64,000 nt of DNA from Enoplolaimus lenunculus. Taxonomy: Eukaryota; Nematoda; Enoplea; Enoplida; Thoracostomopsidae. The position numbers and the translations under genes were made by a program. Below, piece after piece: positions 50,401 through 62,400 of this stretch. The notes beneath the pieces are model-generated. The model had not been told where the DNA came from and made no database searches. It saw nothing but the letters and a program-made list of their open reading frames with translations. The DNA is taken from assembly GCA_030248215.1 (NCBI GenBank), contig JASANG010000727.1, positions 372,001 through 436,000 on the forward strand. The letters run 5' to 3'. The stretch's first letter is position 1, and every line of letters begins with the position of its first letter.

Positions 50401-53400
50401 GGATTTATTACCGGAACCGGATCGTGAAAAGTACCGGAGTTTACTACCGGAACCGGAATTCCGTTTGCACCCTATGATATATACACCAATACTGCGTAGT
50501 TCACTTTACCTCACGGTTGAAATTCAAAAATTGTGCAATTTTGGTAAAAAATTTTACGTTTAAACCATAAGCTTAAACTAATTTACGCAACTTAAGGTTG
50601 CCGTTAATTTTAAATAGCTTAAATCCAGTATATATTTATAACAAATCGTACTAAAAACTTAATAATACACGAACCTTCACAATTACCGCTTGGCATCTTT
50701 CGGTAGCCTGGCGGACAACGACACGAGTACCAGCCAATAGTATTGATGCACGTTTGTTTCGCAAGTGGACCACCTTTTTCGGCACAGTCGTTCAGCGATG
50801 GATCAAGACATTCATCGATATCTGTTAAACAAAACAAATATTTGCGGTAAAAGTCCCGTGGAGCCTATTTCGGAGAAAGACAATTTGACTCACCATTTTT
50901 TGCAGTATTAGAATATGGCAATGTTATTCTAAAACCTGTTAAACGGTTTTTTTCTTGTCTGTAGAACTTGCAGTAAGAAACATAACCTGTTCAGGGGCGG
51001 TCCCAGGAGCGGAACACGTTCGCCACCCCCATCTCCTCGAAACGTTTTGTATACAGCTGATTTTCAGACGCAAACGAGAAAAAATTAAGAAATTGATACC
51101 CGGGTTACATATGCGCCCAAAGACAAAAAATCCTAGGACCCCCAATGCCGCTGTTTGCAAACGTACCATCACATTTCCCAGTATTCGTGTTTCGCTGAAA
51201 TCCATCGTTGCAGACACATTCGTATGACAGTGGGATATTGCGACAGTGTTCCGAAACCAAATCGCAGGTCGCAGTTCCATCTGCGCATTCATCAATATCT
51301 GAAAACAAAATGTTAACACAAAGGGTTGCGCTATACTTTACTGTGCCGAATATAAAATTCTATTTGGCTTAATTTTTGATCAAAAATTTCACGGTGTCGC
51401 ACGTGCGTTGGTGTCCGACGGCGTCCGGCGGCGTGTGGCGATTATTGCGACCCCAAACATCGTGACGAATAGAATCACCACATTTAGTCGACAGGCCAAC
51501 TCGTCGGCTGATATTTCGAAACCCAACATGTCTTACATTGGACACTTTGTTGATCGCCATTATAGGCTTAGGCTTAAGCTTATCACTGCAAAAAATAGCG
51601 AGTCAAATTGACTCTCTTCGAAATAGACTCTACTGGACTATACGAACTGAGTCAAATTCGACTCCGGCAGAGTCAAATTTGACTCACTAAGTCGCACGCT
51701 TGACTCTGGCGGAGTGGAACTTAACTCAGATTGTGATGTCCCGTAGAGCATATTTTGAAGGGACTCAGTTTGACTGACCATTTTTTGCACTGTAACATCA
51801 TGCATAGGCTTAGCTGTCGAGTGACAAGTTGTCGTACGATGAGTTGTCGTAAAGACGTAATAGACGAATGATACTGCAGAACGCCATGGAAGTTTTAATA
51901 TTTGATGTGATTAGCATTCAATTAAGTTAAAAATTTCACCAATCTGAACTACGTTTAACTGTGCAGTTAATGACATTTACCTGCAAGCATTGCCGAGTTA
52001 GACAGCTTTACTTAGGCGCCCAGGGGACGCAGCCTTCTAGAAAATATTTGCGCCCATAGAAAAGATTAAACCCCGTTTGTTAGCCATTAAAAATCTGTGT
52101 CTTTACCAGCGGAACATGGCTTGCCCACAAGCCATTTTCAGCTGGCTACGGTACTGAACCACGCCCGTAGCGAGTTCACCTTGCTAGGAGGGTTAAAAAA
52201 ATTTTCAGGAGTGTCATTCAAGGGTTTTCGATCAGTTACAAGCAAGGTTGAAAATTTCTAGGGGGCCCAAAATTTTCCAGCGGAGGCTGAGCCCTCCCTG
52301 GCCCCCCTAGGCTACGGGCCCGTACTGACAAAGAGATATTATGCTAACCAGAGCAGATTCCATTTCGAACTTCGTAGCCATCTTTGCAAATACATTTATA
52401 CGATCCAATAGCATTTGAGCATGTTTCTGCAGCTGTACAACTGTCAATATTTAGCGCACATTCGTCAATATCTGAAACTTAACCCTTTCTCACATGAATA
52501 TTTTCAATTTCAAATGAGACGTAATTTTAACGTAACATTGTAACCCCAGTCTCACGGGTGGGAGGCGTTTACGATGACCACTGAGCTATAGGAGCTTGAC
52601 GCTGTAGGCCGAGGAGGCTCTCAAGTCTTGTGGAGATTTTGCTCTGCGTATATATGTTACTATTGTTAAACACTGCTAACAGTGTCTATGTTGCTCGTAT
52701 ATTATTGTATTTAGTTCCTCATAGTATACTCTATGAATGAAAGGGTTAATCTCATACTCTCAAATGCGTACAGCACCTATCCTCAGTTAGCGTTTGGTTT
52801 TCGGACTACTGAATTCTGCAATTTCCGATCTTAAGATTGGTGTAGAAGTAGGGCAAATCAAATGTGAAAGCTACGCTGAATTTTATGCCGCCCCATTTAC
52901 AGGTTCGAATGTTGCAAGACCTATCACCAACTTGTATAATAGGTGCTACACACGTTTGAAAATACAGACCCAGGTGCCATATCCTCAAATTCAAATAGAA
53001 TATATCACCAGTTAGCGATAGGTTTGCAAACTGACTTAGTCAAACAATTGCGGATCTGCAAACTAGCACACAACTAGGACAGATCCAACGTGAAAAATGT
53101 GCTGAACTTCAAACCTCACCATTCGCTGGTTCGAAAGCTAAAAGACAATCCCTATCTCCAATCGGTGGTGATAAAGTGCAACACACATTTTGCAATACAG
53201 ACCAGGCTTACAGCACATGCTCAGAAACGAAAAAATCAGTGTTGTAAAAGCAGATGAATTGGGTGTAAAATTTACAGAGTTTCAAACGAAATCCATGCTG
53301 ATTTTTCAAGCTGAGGCTGCGATTACATTTGTGTAAAAATTCAACATTTTAGGTTAGGCGTTAGATTTCAAAAACTAAAGACTTGAATCATATTTAGGTA

Positions 53401-56400
53401 AAGTATTTTTTGTCCCAAAAAAGGTTAAGAATGTATGTCATATGCAGAGTACCCGTGGTATTTGAAACATAATAATAATCTGAGTCAGAGTTGTCTACTT
53501 CCTTGTATTTGATAGAAAGTAAATGTTCCCCACAAGCCTTAGCCTACTTTATTGCTATCATCATTTTATGTGTTTGGGTTTCACTGTTTTCCTAAACCTA
53601 AGCCTAAGCCTACTTTATTGATATCATCATTTTATGTGTTTGGGTTGCACCGTTTTCCTAAACCTAAGCCTCAGCCTACAATATTGCTGTCATCATTTTG
53701 TGTTTGGGTTTCACCGTTTTTCTAAACCTAAGCCTTAGCCTACTTTATTGCTGTCATCATTATGTGTTTGGGTTTCACCGTTTTCCTAAACCTAAGCCTT
53801 AGCCTACTGTATTGCTATCATCATCATGTGTTTGGGTTTCACCGTTTTCCTAAACCTAAGCCTATAGAATTGACCAATCAGATACCTTCACACTGTTGCG
53901 TTGCAACGTTCTGTTTGTATCCATCGCCACAAGTGCAACTGAAGCTGCCTAACTCATTAACACAAACTTCGCCGAAATTATGACAGTTGTGCAAATTTGC
54001 AGTACATTCGTTGATATCTGAAACATAACGACAGCCAATTGAAATGCATTCTTACAAATTTTGTTGAAAAATTTGAACACAGCAAACATTATTTGTCACC
54101 CTTTTCGACTTATATATTCAGCAGACCCCGTAATGCTAATTCCACAATGCCATGCGTACACCAGGTGACTTTTGAAACGGGATAGTGTGATGAATACTGA
54201 AGTTTTTTTGGCTTCAGTGTAGCAGCGCACTGAAGCTTTTTTGGCTTCAATATGCTGCAACACTGAAGCCAAAAAGCGTCAGTTTGCTGCACATCCTTTC
54301 ACGTATTTTAAATGTGATTTCGGTATTTACATCAAACCCCGGTCATCAACAACATTAAATGTTTGAAATTGTGCTGCTGTTAATTACCACAGTACAATTC
54401 CATTTAACTTAAAAACATGGTTAATTCTATAAATTAAAAACAACAGCGTAGCCGGGGGTTTAAGGGTGTCAACCCCCAATTTGACATTTTTGTCAACCGT
54501 TTCAAAATTTAAATAGAACGTAAACCCTTCGTTTCCGAAATCCTTGCTACAAGACGTCCTAGAATAAGACAAGGGCCCATATTCTCAAATGCATATTGCA
54601 CCTTTTACCAGTTAGCAACAGGTTTTTAAACTAACGAACTGCTGCAATTGCAGATCTCAAAATTTGCACATTAGTTGAGTAAATCGAATGTAATAAATGT
54701 GCTGAATTTCAAACTTCACCATTTCCTGGTTCGAAAGTGAATACAAGACCTATCTCCAACTGGTAATAGGTGCTACACACATTTGAGAATGCCCAGCTCT
54801 GCTTAGAGAACTCCCCCTAAAGAGTAGGAAAAGTTATAAGCGCAGGTGTGAAAATAATTGCTTATAATTAAAAAATTGGCAAAGAATTTTTTGCCGCTCA
54901 TAGAACCTTTCTTTTAGCTACCACACTGCAAAAAATGGTGAGTCAAATTATTGAGTCTAAGTTGACTCTGGTGGAGTCGAATTTTGACTCAGTTTGTGTA
55001 GTCTGGAAAAGCCTAGTTCGGGGAGACTCTAAGTTTAAAGTTTACATCGAGTATGGTTTTAAAGTGTACCTGATCAAGTTTCATTCATAAAAGTTCAAAA
55101 CGAATTAATGCTTCACAGTGAATGAATTTAAGACAAATTTTTAAAATTTACCTGAGCAAATTCCGTTCAAAACTTCAAATCCACGGGCACACAAGCACTT
55201 GTATGAACCGACAGTATCCATACACACTTCTGATTCGTGACAATTATGTTTTCCAGTAGCACATTCGTCAATATCTTAAAAATAGAAAATTTTTTAATCC
55301 TTGAGATATTTGGCCCCCGTTAACGGTAAGAGTCCGACTGATAAGCTTAAACCCTAAGCCTAAACCTTGACCTAAGCCTAAGCGTAAACCTAAGTCTAAA
55401 CGTAATTCTGTGGATAAACATTAGCCTCATCCTAAGTCTATGCTTTAGCTTAACAGTTTCTAAGTTTCCAGTCTCGTGTCTACCGGCGGACAGGCCCCAA
55501 AAATTAACATGAGTAAGCCTCACAAAAGCAGAGATGATAAAGCCATGAACAGTATACACAGAGAACAGTATTTGTGTATTTTCCTTCGCCTTATTACTGT
55601 TTATTATGTACCTAAACATAAAAGTTAAGTCTAAGTTTAAAGCTAAACCTACCATAATTCTAAATCTAAGCCTAACCATATTTCACTACTCCTGATATGA
55701 TATATGGAACAAATTTTACAGGAGTGTATAGACAGGAAGGCCGATGTTACTTTAAGGCGCGTCCAGGTTACTGGTTGGTCTATAAAAGAGTAATTTTAGA
55801 TTCTAGTAAACATTCTTTTGCTTATGCTTAGGAACACATTTTTGCAACGCTTAGGTTTAGGCTTAGGCTTAGGAACACATTTTTGCAACGCTTGGGCTTA
55901 GGCTTAGGAACACATTTTTGCAACGCTGAGGCTCAGGCTTAAGAACACATTTTTGCAACGCTTAGGCTTAGGCTTAAGAACACATTTTTGTAACGCTTAG
56001 GCTTAGGCTTAGCAATACGCTTACTGTTACGCCCCTTTAAGTAACATTGGCACATTGGCCGACAGGAGCATACAGAAATTTTGCAGCTGTACTTGGTAAA
56101 CTAATAAAGTTAAATTAAGTTTTAAATTTGAAATTTTATATTTACCGACACACGTATGCAAATTATTATCAAATTCATATCCCGGTTTGCAATCGCAATC
56201 GTAACTTCCCGGTATATTAACGCACTGTTCATTGTCTTTGTTGCAATTATGCAAATTGTCTGTGCATTCGTTAACATCTGAAATATAATGACTTAATTAA
56301 CTTCAAACGATACGAAATAGTCCCAGCTTATCTAAAGTCAGCACTGTCTGAACGATCAAATATGTTTCGATAATGAAGAGTAATCCATTTGACAAGAGTA

Positions 56401-59400
56401 TCAAACCGGTTGCAAGCTTTCCTTGGACCATGTATAGAACATGGCCGGATCGTTTTCCGGAGGGGCTATAATAGACTCAGTTTAAGCTTTAGACTATTTT
56501 TTTGCTGAGGCTTAGGCTTAGGCTTAGGTATAGGCTCATTCTTACACTTAGGCTTAGCCTTAGGCTGAGGCTTTGCCCATTCCTTTGTTTTAGTTATTTG
56601 GTGTTCGGCCCATGTATAGAACAGGGCCGGATCGTTGTCCGGAGGGGTTATAATAAAGTCAGTTTAAGCTTTAGACTATTTTTTGCTTAGGATTAGGCTT
56701 AGGCTTAGGTATAGGCTCATCCATACGCTTAGGAATATGCTTATGCTACTGTTCCGGCCCTGTTCTATACATGGGCCCTTACCTCGCTAGGAAATGCTAT
56801 TTTAAGGAAGTCCGTACAACTCACCTCGCTAAGGAGGTTTAAACATTTTTTGAGAAGTGTATACAAGGGTTTTCGATGACGTACACAACAACGTTGAAAA
56901 TTTTGGCAACTGTGGGCATTACATTTTTTGATACATCCGCACTTTGATAGTCTTCGGTCGGTGTCACTTTCAATACATCCTATCTTTTTAGAAAGGTTTA
57001 GAGCTTCGATGACGTACACAACAACGTTGAAAATTTTGGCAACTGTGGGCATTACATTTTTTGATACATCCGCACTTTGATAGTCTTCGGTCGGTGTCAC
57101 TTTCAATACATCCTATCTTTTTAGAAAGGTTTGGAGCTTATAACAATAAAAGCGGGGTATACCGCTGGGTGCATACAGCAGTTTCTCAATTGACATTTAA
57201 TTTGCTCCCCCCAATGGTTTATATCAAGAAATTATATATATGTCGTAGGCCAATCTGCTATTCAGGTTAAGTAGTAATTTACCTAGGCCAATCCGCTATT
57301 CGAAGCAAATAGCAGTTTGGCCTAGGTCAAATAGCGATTGTGAGATTTCGCAAAACAACAGTGATGTAATAACCAACGCTGATAAGGTTGACGGTATTGC
57401 GTCTGCCGAAATAATCAAATCTGATTGGTCTATAAGATCAATAGCAGTTGTTTAGCCTGAGCCAAAGTCGCAAAATAGCTAATTGGCCCAGGCCAATTAG
57501 TAATTGGCCTGAATAGCAGATTGGCCTACGACATACATATGGTAAACCAATTATGGGAAAAAATTTTATTTCGACAATACCGTAACAAACTCCATCGACG
57601 GATTCATATCCGGGGGCACACAAACATTTGTATGACCCAAATGTATTTGAACAAGTATCCGTTGGTTTACAGAAATCTGTTTGTTTAGCACATTCATCAA
57701 TATCTGAAAAATCACACACAAGACTCAGTACCGCAACGGGCCCGTAGCCAAGGTGGGGGTCAGCTGAGCTCCCTGGAAAACTTTTGCCCGCCCCTAGAAG
57801 ATTTTCCACCTTGCTTGTACGTCATTGAAAACCGTTAAATGCCCCTTCTGAAAAATTTTTAGCCCCCCTAGAAAGGTGGGCTGGCTAGGAATTCTTAGTC
57901 GATGGTTCAAGGAAATTTTCAGAGGGACCACGAATCAGCATCCTAACAGAGAATTGTCTTAATGAGCGGAAAAAACTTTAGTCCAGTTGCAAACTAAAGC
58001 GACCGATTGCAAGCCAAATCGTATATATAAGCATATTCCTACGCCTAAGTCTAAGCCTAAGCCTAAGCGTATGGATGAGCCTATTCCTAAGCCTAAGCCT
58101 AAGCCTAAGCGTACGGATGAGCCTATTCCTAAGCCTAAGCCTAAACCTGAGCCTAAGCGTATGGATGGGCCTATTCCTAAACCTAAGCCTAAGCCTAAGC
58201 CTAAGCGTATTGATGGGACTATTCCTAAACCTAAGCCTAAGCCTAAGCGTATGGATGAGCCTATTCCTAAGCCTAAGCCTAAGCCTAAGCCTAAGCGTAT
58301 GGATGGGCCTATTCCTAAACCTAAGCCTAAGCCTAAGCCTAAGCCTAAGCAAGAAATAGTCTAAAGGTTAAACTGACTCTATTATAGCCCCTTCGGAAAA
58401 CAATCCGGCCGTGTTCAATACATGGACCTTTTTTCAATTGATAATTGTTAAGTATTTGCCACACGAATATAAAGTTGGCAACACTTTAAGCTTATCATTG
58501 ACAACTTCAAGTTCAATCGAAATTGTAAATACTGGAATACCCCGAAATGAGTCTAATTTAAATAAACAGCAGTAAGAAATTATAGATTTTGAAATTTAAA
58601 TTTCAGCTAAAATATAAAATTTGAAAATTTCATTTAACCAACCTTCACATTGCAATTACCTTCACAAGCTTGAATAGTCGGATTGAGGTCAAATCCTAAC
58701 GCACAGTCACATTCATAACCAGTCGGTGTGTCACGACAAACGTCTGTGACTCGATCACAACCATCTGTGCCAAGTTGACATTCGTTGATTCCTGAAACAA
58801 AAAAATACTGAGATTAGCAAATCACCAAATATAAGCGCATCTTATATGCATCGACGTTGAGAATGGCTCGCTGGTTAGTGTTTATTCACCAAGTAATTCC
58901 GAACACACCAACGATCTGATGCTATGGGTTTTGGGTCGTCATTAAAATATACGTTCAGTATACTTAACCTATTTTTTGGAAATGACAGGCACGATGTAGG
59001 TGTAGGTAACATTATGACCCTTGATAATGCATTCTCCACAATAGTTCAAAATGAAAAATTCATTTTCAAGCAGTCTAAAAATATCGATGATTTGAGTAAT
59101 AAAAACAATAAATCTCTCATTTCGTACACTGTGAAAAATGGTGACTCAACTTGACTCTCTCGGAAATAGGCTTTTCCTGACTACAGAAAATGAGTCAAAA
59201 TTCGACTCCGCCAGAGTCAAATTCGATTCATTGAATCGCTCAGTGAGTCGAATTTGACTCTGGTGGAGTCAAATTTGACTCAGTTTGAGTAGTCAGGAAA
59301 AGCCTATTTCCGAGAGTCAATTTGACTCCCCATTTTTGACAGTGTAAGAAAAATAAGCGATTATTTAGGTATTTAGACAAATTTACCTTCGCAAATATCG

Positions 59401-62400
59401 CTATCGGATTTGGTATAGCCATCAGGACATTTGCACGTAAACCAGCCAATCGTATTAATGCATATCTGTTTTGCATACGGCCCACCGCGTTCTGCACAAG
59501 TGTTCAACATTGGATCATCACATTCATTTACGTCTAAAACATAACAACATACTTTAGATCAAATCAGTTTAAAGTTTTTCCCTTTAAGATATCAAAGTTT
59601 CCACATTACACTAACTAAAAACCCTGCAAATTGAAGCATTTCTCGAAGACGTTCGACAGGTATATATGTCGTAGCCCAAGTCGTAATTCAGTTTATTTCT
59701 GTAATTGGGCTAGTCTGCAACGGAATACGACTTGAGCCAGCTCAAAGCGGAATCATGTCTGATCGAGCTATGCGGTTTCTGATTGGTTACTTGATAGATG
59801 TAATCCTGCTTGATTCACTTTGTTCAGGAAAACAAACTGTTTGGTATGTTTGGTATCAAACAGGTGGCAATCACTTAGCCAATCAGAAAAGAGTATTCGT
59901 ATCAGCCAATCGTATTTGAGTTACGCCGTGGACAAGTTCAAGACGTAATTACGCCGTGGACAAGTTCAAGACGTAATTACGCCGTGGACCAGCCCAGTTC
60001 GGAATTACGCTAAATTACGACTTGGGCTATAACATATTATACAGCCAGTATTTCGTGTCAGGATAACAGACCCTAATGTAAACGTTATTTTTGTGACAGA
60101 ACACAATTTCTACATGCAAAAGTATTTTTCTTGTCTTGAAATATTTCGTTAAAAATATCATCCAATTCCTCTTACGGTCAATAAAATGGTTACAAATTTG
60201 ACGTCTTTGCAGAAACAATTTACGAAGCTTTTCAGCTGCTTCAACTCGCAGTATGAACTACGCTAAAAGCTTAACGTAGACCCGAGTAAATATAACTTGC
60301 ATTACCGGGTAAATATAACTTGAATTTAATCCCGTTTCAGTGTTACCTTCGCATAATCCAGTGTTCGGATTCAGTTGAAATCCTTCTTTACATGTGCACG
60401 AAAAGCTTCCGACATTATTAACGCACTGTTGTGTTGTTGTATCGCAAGTATGCATGTTTTCGTTACACTCATTGATATCTGTAACAATAGTAAAATTGCC
60501 AGAAATAAACCAACTCGTTGGCTGAATTGATTTAATCAACTCATACGAATTTACAGTGTAAAATGCTTCCAAATGCAATTTTTGAGTAACGCCGCATGGT
60601 CGTTAATTCGTTCGAGTTCACAGATACTGAAGCATTTTAAAACATCATTTGTTACAGCCACCAAACAATTCACTAACTTTAATTTCATTAAACACTTAAT
60701 TTCAATCTGCTACCATCATACACCGATTAATTCATTTCAAGCTTGTACATAATGTGGCTTTTACTGAAGTGACCCGAGTAAGAAGGAGTCCCCATTTTGA
60801 GTCTTAATCAATTGGAGTCCGTATCTCTAATAATAGTCCGTAAGCGGATAGAGTCCTTAAACCCAAATTAGAGTCCATAAATGTCAATTATCCCTAATTG
60901 TTGCGCATAAATGACCCTAGGACCAAATAAAGTTGCGTTCAAAAATATAAAGCGTACTTAAGTTTTGAAAGTACATTCCTAAGTATAACCTTGCATTATC
61001 GCTCAAGCTATTGATGCAAGGCAAAAAACGTTTCATTCAACGGATAGTTGCAATACCGGATATCTATCAGAAAGGAAGGGTGGCGGTGGGCAGGTTGAAA
61101 ATATACAACAGTCCGTAACCGAATACAGGGGGTACTCTCTACTGAGGCCAAATAAATATCAGTCCCCCCACTTCTTATTCGGGTCACTACAGTAGTCAAT
61201 TTTGACTCAAATTTTTACGTTAAAAAATCAAAAATTAAAACTAGTAATGGGCACTGGAAAATAAATGATCCGGATATCCGAATAATATCCGGTGCCAATT
61301 GAGAGCCAAAACATACCGACACAGTTTCCACCGATTACTGTATGACCCGGGGAACACAGACATTTAAAAGAACCGGCGGTATTAGAACAGGTCTCGGCGG
61401 CAGCACAAGTATCAGTATTAAGGGCGCATTCATTGATATCTGTAATAACAAGAGTGAATAATCACTATTTAACAAGAGTGTGTAACTGGGCACATTCTGT
61501 GTTGGAAAGAATGTACCCGGCATGTGTTGTGTTTTTGCCCTGCCTCCCTTTATTTAGAGGGTGGTATAATCTGTGCGAACCACGGCACTTTATGTATGCG
61601 GCATCAAACATGCTCACCTTATAGCTGAATTTAGGTGTATTCATGTAATACACTGCAAAAAAATAGTGAGTCAAATTGGTTCTCTCCGAAATAGGCTCTA
61701 CGGGACTACACAAATTGAGTCAAATTTGACTCCGCTAGAGTCTAACGTGCAACTCAGTGAGTCGAATTTGACTCTGGTGGAGTCAAGTTTAACTCAATTT
61801 GTGTAGTCCCGTAGAGCCTATTTCGGAGAGAATCAATTTGACTCACCTTTTTTGCAGTGTAGCGACCCCCCTCTAAACAAGGCGGTCGGCCAAAAATGCA
61901 ACACCCGGTGGTACATTTTGTACCATGCGGGACCCCAAGAGTTGTACACTTTTGTCATTATCCACTCTTGGTAATAATAATTGAAAATGACCTTTAGACA
62001 TTTTTAAAATCAAATTTCTTAACCTGATCTATTTTCTGGTTCTGAATATTTTTCAAACAACTCTCGAAAAAACCTAAACACTTTGTATCATTCACCATGT
62101 TGCGGTAATTACAAACGCATTGATTTGGTTAACGGTTTATTTTAGGCCAACATGGCGAATAAAGAAAGTAATTTAAGCAAGCATTTTTAATATTTTTTCA
62201 CTAATAAAGAGAACATGTTCTTTCTCGATGTACGCGTATCGCTCTGATTCAGTGACACGGCCGGTTAATGTAGCCAGAGGCTCCTTAAGGTGTGGTTTAA
62301 GGTTTGGTTTTAGTTTATGTTTTAGTTTTTAAACTGAAAGAAGGTTTAAGAGTGGCAGAGCCACCTACAGTGACGTATATGTTATGTTATATAACAATTT

